64,000 bases of DNA from JALYRV01 sp036675475 (GTDB taxonomy: Bacteria; Acidobacteriota; Vicinamibacteria; Vicinamibacterales; SCN-69-37), in contig JAKFEY010000043.1 of NCBI GenBank assembly GCA_036675475.1, positions 1-64,000 of the forward strand, in the 5' to 3' direction. The translations under genes were made by a program, and so were the position numbers. The notes below the pieces were generated by a model. That model did no database searches and was not told where the DNA came from. It saw nothing but the letters and a program-made list of their open reading frames with translations. Shown in pieces: positions 25,785-35,260 of this stretch (the stretch's first letter is position 1; each line of letters opens with the position of its first letter).

Positions 25785-28578
25785 CGACGAGCCGCTCGAC
25801 CCCGCGCTCGACGCCATCACCTTTGCCATTCTCGACGGCGGGCCCGTCGACTGGACATCCGCCACCGATCCCGCGATCGCCTCGGTGTCCGGCGAGCTTC
25901 GGCTCGTCGCCGACCTCGCGTCCGTCCACCGATCGATCGCCGGGCAGGAGGCTGATCGCGCCACCGTTGCCCCGGGCTTCCCCTGGCGCGTCGGCCCGCT
26001 CACGCTCACATCGTCACTGGGCCGCGGCACGTTCGGTGAAGTGTTTCGCGCGTGGGACAACGAGCTGCACCGCGACGTCGCCATCAAGGTGCTGTTCTCC
26101 ACCCGCGCGGCTGCCGATGATGCGGCGCGCATGCGCGAAGAAGGCCGCCTGCTCGCCCGCGTGCGCCACCCCAACGTCGTCACCGTCTTCGGCGTGCAGC
26201 CCATCGACGGGCGCACCGGATTGGTGATGGAGTTCATTCACGGCAGAACGCTCGCCGCCCTGGCCGCCGAAGCCGGGCCAATGAGCGCGCACGACGTGCG
26301 CCAGATCGGCCTGGACCTGTGCGCCGCGCTCGACGCGGTGCATGCGGCGGGCGTGCTCCATCGCGACATCAAGCCACAGAACGTCATGCGCGATGAGAAC
26401 GGCCGCATCGTGCTGATGGACTTCGGCGCGGGACGCGCGGCAGACGATGCGGTGGCGATGGCCGGCACGCCGCTGTATCTCGCGCCGGAAGTGCTGAACG
26501 GCGCGCCCGCGAGCCGCGCCAGCGATATTTACAGTCTCGGCGTCCTGCTGTTTCATCTGCTGACAGGAGGCTATCCGGTGCGCGGCGCGTCGACGGCCGA
26601 AATTCGCGAGGCGCACCGGGAGAAGGAGCGCGTGCGTCTGCGCGCCCTGCGACCCGACCTCCCCGTTTCGCTGGCCCAGGCGATCGACACGGCGACCGAA
26701 CCCGATCCGGCCGCGCGGCACGCAGGCGCGGGGGCATTTCGACGCGCGTGTGCGAGTACCGGGCGGGCGACCATGTCGCGCAGAGCGTGGCTGCTGGGTG
26801 CGGCCGCCGTGACGATCGTAGGCACGCTGGCCTGGGGTGCCTGGCCCTCGGCGCCGCTGCCAGCCGCGGGCGAGCCGTCGGCTGTGGCGTCGCGCGTGAC
26901 CCTGCCGCCATTCGCATCCATTGGCGGCCCTTCCTCGGACGGCCGCTATTTCGCCTATACCGATGCCAGCGGCCATGCATGGCTCTGGACTACCGGCACG
27001 GCCGACCGCCGCAAAGTCGTCGACGGCTCGACGCGTGCGGAACGCGTCGACTTCCTGCGCCTCTCCCCTGATGGCAGCCGCTTGGCCTACACAGCGTTCA
27101 AGCCTGACGATACGGCGCAACTCCGGATCGCCGACACACGGGATCGATGGCCGGCAGGGGCCCTCGATCCATCGCCCGACATCACGCTTCTCTCAACAAG
27201 AGGCGCCTGGGCCGTGCCGGTGGACTGGTCCCGTGATGGCTCCACGCTGCTCGCGATGCTTTACCGTGACGATGGGCAAGTGGAAATGCTGGCCATGGCC
27301 TCGAACGGCTCCCAGTCCCGGCACGTCGCGACGTTCGCGGCGCCGCTGCCGCGCCGCGTGAGTCTCTCGCCCGACGGGCGGTTCGTGGCGTACGACGCCG
27401 TGACGGGCGCGGGCCCCGAGCGGGACATCTTTATTGCGCCGGTTGATCGATCGGGACCGCCCGCGCGAGTGGCCGGCGGCACGTCCAGCGAAGAGCAACC
27501 GGTGTGGTCGTTCGACGGCAGCGCACTGCTCGTCAACAGCAACCGGGGCGGCACGTTCAATCTGTGGCGTGTGCCCATGCGCGACGGTCGGGCCGCGGGC
27601 TCGCCGCAGCGCATCGCGTCGGGCACCGAGGACCTCACCCCGTTTGGCACCACGGCGGACGGGGATTATTACTACGCCCTTCAGACACAACGAGAGCGGC
27701 TGTGGACCGTCCCCATCGATGCCGCCGGCGTGGCCGCCGGACCGCCGGTTGAGGTGCGTGGCGATGCGACCTTCACGCGCCGCTCCCCGGCATGGTCGCC
27801 TGACGGACGGACGCTCGCGCATTTCACCATTCGCGGCATGAACATGTACGACCTCGGCGGGTATCTCACGATGCAGACGACGGACGGCGCACGCCGTCAC
27901 CTGACGCTGCCGCTGTTGTTTTTCGGTGGCGCCGCCATACGGTGGGCGCCGGATAATCACGGCCTGCTGATCCGCGGAAGACGCGCCGACGGGTACTTCG
28001 CGTACAACCGCTTCGATCTGCAGACGGGTGAACTCACCGCGCTCGTCAAGGCCGAGCCTCGCGGTAAAGAAGACGCGCTCGGCATGTCGCCGGGCTGGAC
28101 GAGCGGCGGCGAATCGATCGTGTGGACCACCGGGGACGCCATCACCGAACGAGTCCTGGCCTCTGGCCGGCAGCGCGTGCTGCTGCAGTTGCCGCCTGGA
28201 GAGCAGGTCACGCAGCAGTTGCCCTCGCCGGTGGACCGCCGCATCGCATTTTCGAAGATTCACGGGAAGGACACCGTGCTCGCCGTACGCGAGGAAGACG
28301 GGACGATCCGTGAGCTTCTGAGAGAACCTCGCGCGGGCTCCATTTTCTTCGTGGACTGGACGGCCGATGCCACACAGCTGGTCTACGCGCTCATCGACCA
28401 GAATTGGAACCCTCATCTCTGGCGGATTGCGGCGGCCGGCGGCACGCCTGTCGACATGAAGATCGCGCTCGAACCCGGACGCATCCGCGTCGCCCTGCGC
28501 CCGGACGGCCGCGCCGTCACGTATTCAACCGGGTCGACAGCGTTCGAGCTCTGGATGATGCGCGGCATCGCGCGCTGA
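25762..28578 (+). CDS. Membrane Ser/Thr protein kinase with extracytoplasmic beta-propeller
   Basis: The 938-residue protein starts at GTG 25762. After an N-terminal segment it has a full Hanks-type kinase: Gly-loop LGRGTFGEVF (86-95), Lys109 in DVAIKVL, HRDIKPQN (201-208), DFG (221-223), and APEVL in the P+1 region. A single transmembrane helix (about 343-361) leads to about 570 periplasmic residues made of TolB/PD40-like blades, seen in repeated forms such as LSPDGSRLAYTAF, WSRDGSTLLAM, LSPDGRFVAYDA, WSFDGSALLVNS and WSPDGRTLAHFT. The propeller probably senses an external ligand or envelope state and controls the kinase. The overlap with the sigma gene suggests that sigma factor as the target (inference). 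Confidence 0.92.
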   Translation: MRDPRPADDEPLDPALDAITFAILDGGPVDWTSATDPAIASVSGELRLVADLASVHRSIAGQEADRATVAPGFPWRVGPLTLTSSLGRGTFGEVFRAWDNELHRDVAIKVLFSTRAAADDAARMREEGRLLARVRHPNVVTVFGVQPIDGRTGLVMEFIHGRTLAALAAEAGPMSAHDVRQIGLDLCAALDAVHAAGVLHRDIKPQNVMRDENGRIVLMDFGAGRAADDAVAMAGTPLYLAPEVLNGAPASRASDIYSLGVLLFHLLTGGYPVRGASTAEIREAHREKERVRLRALRPDLPVSLAQAIDTATEPDPAARHAGAGAFRRACASTGRATMSRRAWLLGAAAVTIVGTLAWGAWPSAPLPAAGEPSAVASRVTLPPFASIGGPSSDGRYFAYTDASGHAWLWTTGTADRRKVVDGSTRAERVDFLRLSPDGSRLAYTAFKPDDTAQLRIADTRDRWPAGALDPSPDITLLSTRGAWAVPVDWSRDGSTLLAMLYRDDGQVEMLAMASNGSQSRHVATFAAPLPRRVSLSPDGRFVAYDAVTGAGPERDIFIAPVDRSGPPARVAGGTSSEEQPVWSFDGSALLVNSNRGGTFNLWRVPMRDGRAAGSPQRIASGTEDLTPFGTTADGDYYYALQTQRERLWTVPIDAAGVAAGPPVEVRGDATFTRRSPAWSPDGRTLAHFTIRGMNMYDLGGYLTMQTTDGARRHLTLPLLFFGGAAIRWAPDNHGLLIRGRRADGYFAYNRFDLQTGELTALVKAEPRGKEDALGMSPGWTSGGESIVWTTGDAITERVLASGRQRVLLQLPPGEQVTQQLPSPVDRRIAFSKIHGKDTVLAVREEDGTIRELLREPRAGSIFFVDWTADATQLVYALIDQNWNPHLWRIAAAGGTPVDMKIALEPGRIRVALRPDGRAVTYSTGSTAFELWMMRGIAR

Positions 28579-28603
28579 CGGACCGCGCTGACCCACGCCG
28601 GGC

Positions 28604-28609
28604 TAGACT
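28604..28609 (+). promoter_or_regulatory. Probable -10 box (TAGACT) of a leaderless promoter for udk
   Basis: TAGACT ends 8 bases before the ATG at 28618, and no ribosome binding site fits in the gap. A transcript would start at or next to the start codon. Confidence 0.4.
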
Positions 28610-28617
28610 AGTCGCCG

Positions 28618-29229
28618 ATGCCTCTCGTCATCGGCCTCGCCGGCGGTTCGGGCTCCGGCAAAACCACCGTCGTCCGCCGTATCGTCGAATCGCTCGGCGG
28701 CGAGCACGTGACCGTGCTCGATCACGACCGCTACTATCGCGACCATCCCGAGCTCCGCCTCGAAGAGCGCGCCGCGCTCAACTACGACCATCCCGACTCG
28801 CTCGAGACGGGGCTGATGGTAAAGCATGTCCAGCAGCTGAAGAGCGGGCAGGCGATTGATGCGCCCGTGTACGACTTCACGCGGCATGCGCGCGCGGCGG
28901 CCACGGAACATTTCGAGCCGCGCACGGCGCTGATCGTCGAAGGCATCCTCGTGTTCGCCGACAAGCGGCTGCGCGAGCTGATGGACATCAAGATCTTCGT
29001 CGACGCGGATGAAGACATCCGCTTCATCCGCCGCCTCGAGCGCGACACCGCCGAGCGCGGACGGACGATGCAGTCGGTGGTCGATCAGTATCTGGGCACA
29101 GTCAAGCCGATGCACAACGAGTTCGTGGAGCCGACCAAGCGCTACGCCGACGTCATCATCCCGCAGGGTGGCCACAACGCCGTGGCCATCGACATGGTGC
29201 TCACTCTCATCAGAAGCCTGACGAAATGA
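28618..29229 (+). CDS. udk: Uridine kinase
   Basis: The 203-residue protein has the P-loop GGSGSGKTT (9-17), a DHDRYYRDH substrate motif, NYDHPDS, the uridine-contact region DAPVYDFTRHAR, and the lid segment FIRRLERDTAERGR. All are normal for the phosphoribulokinase/uridine kinase family. It phosphorylates uridine and cytidine with ATP or GTP in pyrimidine salvage. No ribosome site is visible; a TAGACT box just upstream suggests a leaderless mRNA. Its TGA overlaps the ATG of the next, unrelated-looking gene. Confidence 0.94.
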   Translation: MPLVIGLAGGSGSGKTTVVRRIVESLGGEHVTVLDHDRYYRDHPELRLEERAALNYDHPDSLETGLMVKHVQQLKSGQAIDAPVYDFTRHARAAATEHFEPRTALIVEGILVFADKRLRELMDIKIFVDADEDIRFIRRLERDTAERGRTMQSVVDQYLGTVKPMHNEFVEPTKRYADVIIPQGGHNAVAIDMVLTLIRSLTK

Positions 29230-32159
29230 AAAGACTTGCTGCTGCCCTGGTTTTTGCGTCTCTGGCCGCGCCTGCGCTGCTCGCGCAGCTGCAGCCCGTG
29301 CCCACCGTCGACGTTGCCACCGCCATGCGGTGGCGGATGATCGGGCCGTTCCGGGCGAGCCGGACCAAGGCGGCCGCGGGCGTGCCCGCACAGCCGAACG
29401 TGTTCTACATCGGCGCCGTCAACGGCGGCGTCTGGAAGACGAACGACTACGGCCGCACGTGGCGGCCCATCTTCGACGGCGCGCCGACCGGATCGGTGGG
29501 TGCCATCGCCATCGCGCCGTCGAACCCGAACGTCATCTACGTCGGCAGCGGCGAAGGCCTGCAGCGGCCAGACCTCTCCACCGGCAACGGCATGTATCGC
29601 TCGAGCGACGCCGGCCGTACGTGGACGTATCTGGGCTCGCTGCGCGACGCGCAGCAGATCCCGCAGATCGTCGTGCACCCAACCGACCCGAACACGCTGT
29701 ACGTCGCGGCGCTCGGCCATCCGTACGGCCCCAACGAAGAGCGCGGCATCTTCAAGTCCACCAACGGCGGCAAGTCGTTCGACAAAATCCTCTATCGCGA
29801 TCCCGACACCGGCGGCGTCGACATCGTGATGGACCCGTCCAATCCCGACATCCTCTACGCCGCCATGTGGGAAGCACGTCAGGGACCCTGGGAGAACGGC
29901 CAGTTCACCGGCCCCGGCAGCGCCATTCACAAGAGCACCGACGGCGGCAAGACATGGACGCCGATGATGAAGGGCATTCCCACATTCGAAGCGGACGGCC
30001 TCGGCCGCATCGGCCTGACCATCGCGCCCAGCCTGCCCTCGCGCCTGTTCGCGACCGTCGAAGCGCGCCAGAAGGGTGGACTCTACCGATCGGATGACGC
30101 GGGAGCGAGCTGGTATCTGGTGAACAGCGACGCGCGCGTGACGAGCCGCTCGTCCGACTTCGCGGAAGTGAAGGTGCATCCGAAGGATCCGGAGGTCGTG
30201 TACACCGGCAGCATCGCCGCGTGGAAGTCCACCGACGGCGGCAAGACGTTCACGAGCGTGCGCGGCGCGCCCGGCGGCGACGACTATCACCGCATCTGGA
30301 TCAACCCAATCAATCCCGACATCATGCTGTTTGTCGCCGACCAGGGCGCCATCGTCACCGTCAACGGCGGCGAGACGTTCAGCAGCTGGTACAACCAGCC
30401 GACCGCGCAGTTCTATCACGTGATTGCCGACAACGCGTTCCCCTATCGCGTGTGCAGCGGGCAGCAGGAAAGCGGCTCGGCGTGCGTCAAGAGCCGAGGC
30501 GACAAGGGACAGATCACGGCGCAGGATTGGGAGACCGTTGGCGTGGACGAATACGGCTACGTCGCGCCGGATCCGCTGAATCCCGACATCATCTACGGCG
30601 GCCGCACGCCCACACGCTTCGATCGGCGCACGCGCCAGTTGCAGAACATCACGCCGCGCCCGCTGCGCGACGGCAACACCCGCGTGCTGCGCACGGCGCC
30701 GGTGCTGTTCTCGCCCGTCAATCCGAAGACGCTGTTCTACGCCACGAATGTGCTGTGGAAGACGAACGACGAGGGCAACACGTGGGAAGAAATCAGCCCC
30801 GACCTCTCACGCGAAACGTGGGAGGTGCCAGAGAACGTCGGCAAATATCGCGGCACGCCGGCGGCGCGCGTCGAGCGCCGCGGCGTCATCTACACCGTCG
30901 CGCCGTCCTACATCGACGAGCAGATCATCTGGGCCGGCACCGACGACGGGCTGATTCACGTGACGCGCGACGGGGGCAAGACCTGGCAAAACGTAACGCC
31001 GCCCGCGCTGAAGCCCTGGGCCAAGGTGTCACTGATGGACGCGTCGCACTTCGATCGCGATACCGCGTACGCCGCGATCAACACCATCCGTCTCGACGAT
31101 CACCGCCCGCACATCTATCGCACGCGCGACGGCGGCAAATCCTGGACACGTATCGTCAACGGCATCCCCGACGGCGGCACCGTGAACGCCGTGCGCGAAG
31201 ATCCGAAGACACGCGGGCTGCTCTACGCAGGCACCGAACAGGCCGTCTATGTCTCCACCGACGATGGCGACTCGTGGCAGTCGCTGCGGCTGAACATGCC
31301 GGCCACATCCGTGCGCGATCTCATCGTCAAGGACGACGACCTGGTGATCGGCACGCATGGGCGATCGTTCTGGATTCTCGACAACGTGACGCCGCTGCGC
31401 CAGGCCGTGGACGCGCGCAAGGCGCAGGATGCGTTCCTCTTCGCGCCGCAGGCCGCGTGGCGCGTGCGCGACAACATGAACACGGACACGCCGCTGCCGC
31501 CGGAAGAGCCCACCGGCGAGAATCCGCCGGACGGCGCCATCATCGACTACTGGCTGAAACGGCCCGGCAGCGGGGTGTCGCTCGAGATTCGCGATGCGAA
31601 GGGGGTTGTGGTGCGAAGCTACAGCAGCATCGATCCGCCGGCGTACACGGTGGAGGGCGAAGCCTCGCGCGTGAACTTTCCGTCGTGGTGGGTCGAGCCG
31701 CCGTCAACGCTGCCGTCGGCGCAGGGCCTGCAGCGCTTCGTGTGGGACCTGAAGTACGCGCCACCGCGCGCGTTCTCCTATTCGTATCCGATTGCCGCCG
31801 TGCCCGGGCGAACGCCGCGGCTGCCGCAGGGGCCGTGGGTGCCGCCAGGCACCTACACCGTGCGGCTGACGGCGCTGGGGCGCACGCTCGAGCGTCCCCT
31901 CACCGTGCGCATGGACCCTCGCGTCACCGCCAGCGCGGCCGATCTGCAGTTGCAGTTCGATCTGTCGCTCGACCTGTACAACCGGATCAACGTCGCATAC
32001 GACGAAATCATGCGGATGCGCGCGGCGCGCGGCGGGGGCGCGGCCGGCGAGGCCGAAACGGCGCTGGTGCGGCGCCACGCGCAGATGCTGTCGGTGTATG
32101 GAATGCTGCAGGCCGCCGATGTGAAGCCGACGCCGCAATTGATCGACGCGGCGCGTTAA
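29226..32159 (+). CDS. Large secreted sortilin/VPS10-like Asp-box propeller protein
   Basis: The 977-residue product has a signal peptide (about 1-20). It then carries about ten Asp-box (BNR) turns of the S/T-x-D-x-G-x-x-W type, for example TNDYGRTW, SSDAGRTW, STDGGKTW, SDDAGASW, TNDEGNTW, TRDGGKTW and STDDGDSW, spread over residues 60-700. This predicts one or two multi-bladed propellers of the sortilin/VPS10 or xyloglucanase-like class. Databases often label this family glycosyl hydrolase, but I see no catalytic acidic pair and would not assign an enzyme activity. A beta-sandwich-like C-terminal region (about 760-930) follows. It overlaps udk by ATGA and is convergent, by 4 bases, with the small gene at 32156. 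Confidence 0.82.
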   Translation: MKRLAAALVFASLAAPALLAQLQPVPTVDVATAMRWRMIGPFRASRTKAAAGVPAQPNVFYIGAVNGGVWKTNDYGRTWRPIFDGAPTGSVGAIAIAPSNPNVIYVGSGEGLQRPDLSTGNGMYRSSDAGRTWTYLGSLRDAQQIPQIVVHPTDPNTLYVAALGHPYGPNEERGIFKSTNGGKSFDKILYRDPDTGGVDIVMDPSNPDILYAAMWEARQGPWENGQFTGPGSAIHKSTDGGKTWTPMMKGIPTFEADGLGRIGLTIAPSLPSRLFATVEARQKGGLYRSDDAGASWYLVNSDARVTSRSSDFAEVKVHPKDPEVVYTGSIAAWKSTDGGKTFTSVRGAPGGDDYHRIWINPINPDIMLFVADQGAIVTVNGGETFSSWYNQPTAQFYHVIADNAFPYRVCSGQQESGSACVKSRGDKGQITAQDWETVGVDEYGYVAPDPLNPDIIYGGRTPTRFDRRTRQLQNITPRPLRDGNTRVLRTAPVLFSPVNPKTLFYATNVLWKTNDEGNTWEEISPDLSRETWEVPENVGKYRGTPAARVERRGVIYTVAPSYIDEQIIWAGTDDGLIHVTRDGGKTWQNVTPPALKPWAKVSLMDASHFDRDTAYAAINTIRLDDHRPHIYRTRDGGKSWTRIVNGIPDGGTVNAVREDPKTRGLLYAGTEQAVYVSTDDGDSWQSLRLNMPATSVRDLIVKDDDLVIGTHGRSFWILDNVTPLRQAVDARKAQDAFLFAPQAAWRVRDNMNTDTPLPPEEPTGENPPDGAIIDYWLKRPGSGVSLEIRDAKGVVVRSYSSIDPPAYTVEGEASRVNFPSWWVEPPSTLPSAQGLQRFVWDLKYAPPRAFSYSYPIAAVPGRTPRLPQGPWVPPGTYTVRLTALGRTLERPLTVRMDPRVTASAADLQLQFDLSLDLYNRINVAYDEIMRMRAARGGGAAGEAETALVRRHAQMLSVYGMLQAADVKPTPQLIDAAR

Positions 32160-32344
32160 CGCTTTTTCTTACCGGCCTTCTTTTTGCGAGGGGCGGTGCC
32201 GGCGGTGCCGACGGGCCTGAGCTCGCCGCTGCGGATGGCTGCCGCGAGCTCCTGCCTGACCTGCTCGGTCATGCCGGTGGATTCTGAGTGCGCCCGCTGG
32301 AGCTCGAGCAGGAGGTCCTGCAGTTTTTCTCTTCTATGTGGCAT
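32156..32344 (-). CDS. Small basic-tailed helical protein (DUF4404-like)
   Basis: The 62-residue product MPHRREKLQDLLLELQRAHS... has two predicted helices and a Lys-rich tail ending APRKKKAGKKKR. The N-terminus resembles the short DUF4404 proteins, a weak match judged by eye. ATG 32344 is preceded on the minus strand by TATACT (32381-32376). Its TAA overlaps the stop codon of the convergent propeller gene by 4 bases. The Lys tail may bind nucleic acid (speculative). Confidence 0.6.
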   Translation of the reverse strand: MPHRREKLQDLLLELQRAHSESTGMTEQVRQELAAAIRSGELRPVGTAGTAPRKKKAGKKKR

Positions 32345-32434
32345 CGGGGGAGTCGCTGCCCGTGAACTGCGTGCCAGTATAAGGAACGGACACGGCCCTG
32401 ACAAGCCGATCCGTATATTTTCGGAAGGCAGCAC

Positions 32435-33339
32435 ATGAACATCGGCATGATTGGACTGGGGCGCATGGGCGCGAACATGGCCGCCCGCCTCGTCGAGCAC
32501 GGACATCGCGTCGTCGGCTTCGACCGTAGCGCCGAGGCCATCGCGCGCGCGAAGGATGACGGCATCGAGCCGGCGGCGTCGCTCGATGCCATGGTCGCCG
32601 CCCTCGAGACGCCGCGCGCCGTCTGGATGATGGTGCCGGCCGGCGCGCCGGTTGACGCCACGATCGAGCAACTCACGCCCCTGCTTGCCCCCGGCGATCT
32701 GATCATCGACGGCGGGAACTCCTGGTACCGCGACAGTATCCGCCGGGCGGAAGCCCTGGCCGCCCGCGGCTTCGGGTTCGTTGATGCCGGCGTCAGCGGA
32801 GGCATCTGGGGCCGCGCCGAAGGCTATTCGCTGATGCTTGGCGGCGACGAGGCGTTCGTCGGGCGCCTCACGCCGGTGGCCGAGGCGTTGGCGCCCGCCG
32901 CGGCGCGCGGCTGGGGACACGTCGGGCCTTCCGGCGCCGGCCACTTCGTCAAGATGGTGCACAACGGCATCGAGTACGGGTTGATGCAGGCCTTCGCGGA
33001 AGGCTTCGCGATCATGAAAGCCAAGGAGCCGCTGCACCTGGACCTCGCGCAGATTGCCGGCATCTGGCAGCACGGCAGCGTCGTGCGCTCATGGCTGCTC
33101 GATCTGGCGGCACGCGCGCTGGCGAAGGATGCGGCGCTCGAAGACATCGCGCCGTGGGTGGATGACTCGGGCGAGGGGCGCTGGACCGTGCAGGAGGCGA
33201 TCGATCTGAACATGCCCGCGCCGGTGATCACGCATTCGCTCATCGCGCGGCTCGAGTCACGCGACACCGAAAGCTACGCGTACCGCATGCTGGCCGCCCT
33301 GCGCAACGAGTTCGGCGGGCACGCCATCAAGAAGGATCA

Positions 33340-33343
<4 letters not shown>
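32435..33343 (+). CDS. gnd: 6-phosphogluconate dehydrogenase, short decarboxylating type
   Basis: The 302-residue protein is the short GntZ/YqeC-type form rather than the 470-residue form. It has the Rossmann motif GLGRMGANMAARL at the N-terminus, the substrate motif DAGVSGGIWGRAEGYSLMLGG, the catalytic Lys in GHFVKMVHNGIEYG, and the helical C-terminus. It oxidises 6-phosphogluconate to ribulose 5-phosphate; short forms are often NAD-preferring. The stop overlaps zwf (ATGA), giving a two-gene oxidative pentose phosphate operon without pgl. Confidence 0.93.
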
Positions 33344-34683
<1,340 letters not shown>

Positions 34684-34684
34684 A

Positions 34685-34713
34685 TTCAACCCGGTTGAAC
34701 ATCCCCGGTTGAA
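34685..34713 (+). promoter_or_regulatory. Operator-like palindrome TTCAACC-C-GGTTGAA plus half site
   Basis: A perfect 7+1+7 palindrome (34685-34699) is followed after 4 bases by CCCGGTTGAA (34704-34713), a further half site in direct orientation. The same arrangement (one changed base in the palindrome, the same 4-base gap, then CCCGGT) lies upstream of the operon starting at 45453. This copy is 80-109 bases before the PA2779-like gene. The regulator is unknown. Confidence 0.55.
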
Positions 34714-34793
34714 ACAGGCCGATGGCAGCGTTTGTGCACTCCGCTGAGCCGGCGCGGTCCCATTTGGACCGCGGACCTTTCTGGAGGCAGCAG

Positions 34794-35192
34794 ATGCGCA
34801 AAGTCCGTGCAACGGTAGTGATGGTTCTTCTCGCGGTGATGGTGGCGCCGTCGCTGGCGTTCGCCGGCCAGGCCGCCCAGGCGCCGCAGGCGTCCAGTGC
34901 CCAGACCCTGTCGGCGATCGCGGCCGATCATGCCGCGAAGAAGCAGGCCGATCGGCAGATGATTCTCGGCGTCCTCGATCGCGACGAAGTCCGCAAGGCG
35001 GCCGACGCGGCGGGCGTGCCGCTCGATAAGGCCAAGGCGGCCGTGGCCACGCTCGACGGCCAGGAGCTCGCGCAGGCCGCGGCGCAGGCGCAGCAGGTGA
35101 ACGACGCCCTCGCGGGCGGCCAGACCATCACGCTCTCGGTCTGGCTGATCATCATTGCCCTGCTGATCATCATCCTCGTCGTCGTCGCCTGA
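34794..35192 (+). CDS. PA2779-like small exported protein
   Basis: GGAGG at 34783-34787 fixes ATG 34794 and gives 132 residues: signal peptide (about 1-23), a helical middle with DRDEVRKAADAAGVPLDKAKAAVATLDGQE (in two parts: DRDEVRKAADAAG and AKAAVATLDGQELAQ), and a C-terminal membrane helix LSVWLIIIALLIIILVVVA. This layout matches the PA2779 family, and the next gene encodes a PA2778-like cysteine peptidase, the usual partner. The pair is widespread but functionally unassigned. The protein may be a substrate or anchor for the peptidase (inference). A terminator-like hairpin separates the two. Confidence 0.78.
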   Translation: MRKVRATVVMVLLAVMVAPSLAFAGQAAQAPQASSAQTLSAIAADHAAKKQADRQMILGVLDRDEVRKAADAAGVPLDKAKAAVATLDGQELAQAAAQAQQVNDALAGGQTITLSVWLIIIALLIIILVVVA

Positions 35193-35213
35193 GTCTGACG
35201 TCGGCGATACTTG

Positions 35214-35259
35214 AGGCCCCGAGCGCGCCGCCCCGGCGGCGCGTCATGGGGCCTTTTTT
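35214..35259 (+). terminator. Strong terminator or attenuator between PA2779-like and PA2778-like genes
   Basis: The outer stem AGGCCCC (35214-35220) pairs with GGGGCCT (35248-35254). The inner stem GCGCCGCC/GGCGGCGC extends it, and a T6 run follows. An in-frame ATG at 35246 lies inside this hairpin and is therefore an unlikely start. Confidence 0.82.
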
Positions 35260-35260
35260 C

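Noticed and set aside
29226..32159. Glycosyl hydrolase activity for the large Asp-box protein
   Set aside because: Asp-box repeats define a propeller scaffold only. No catalytic acidic pair of a known glycosidase family could be pointed out, so the enzyme label is not supported by sequence.
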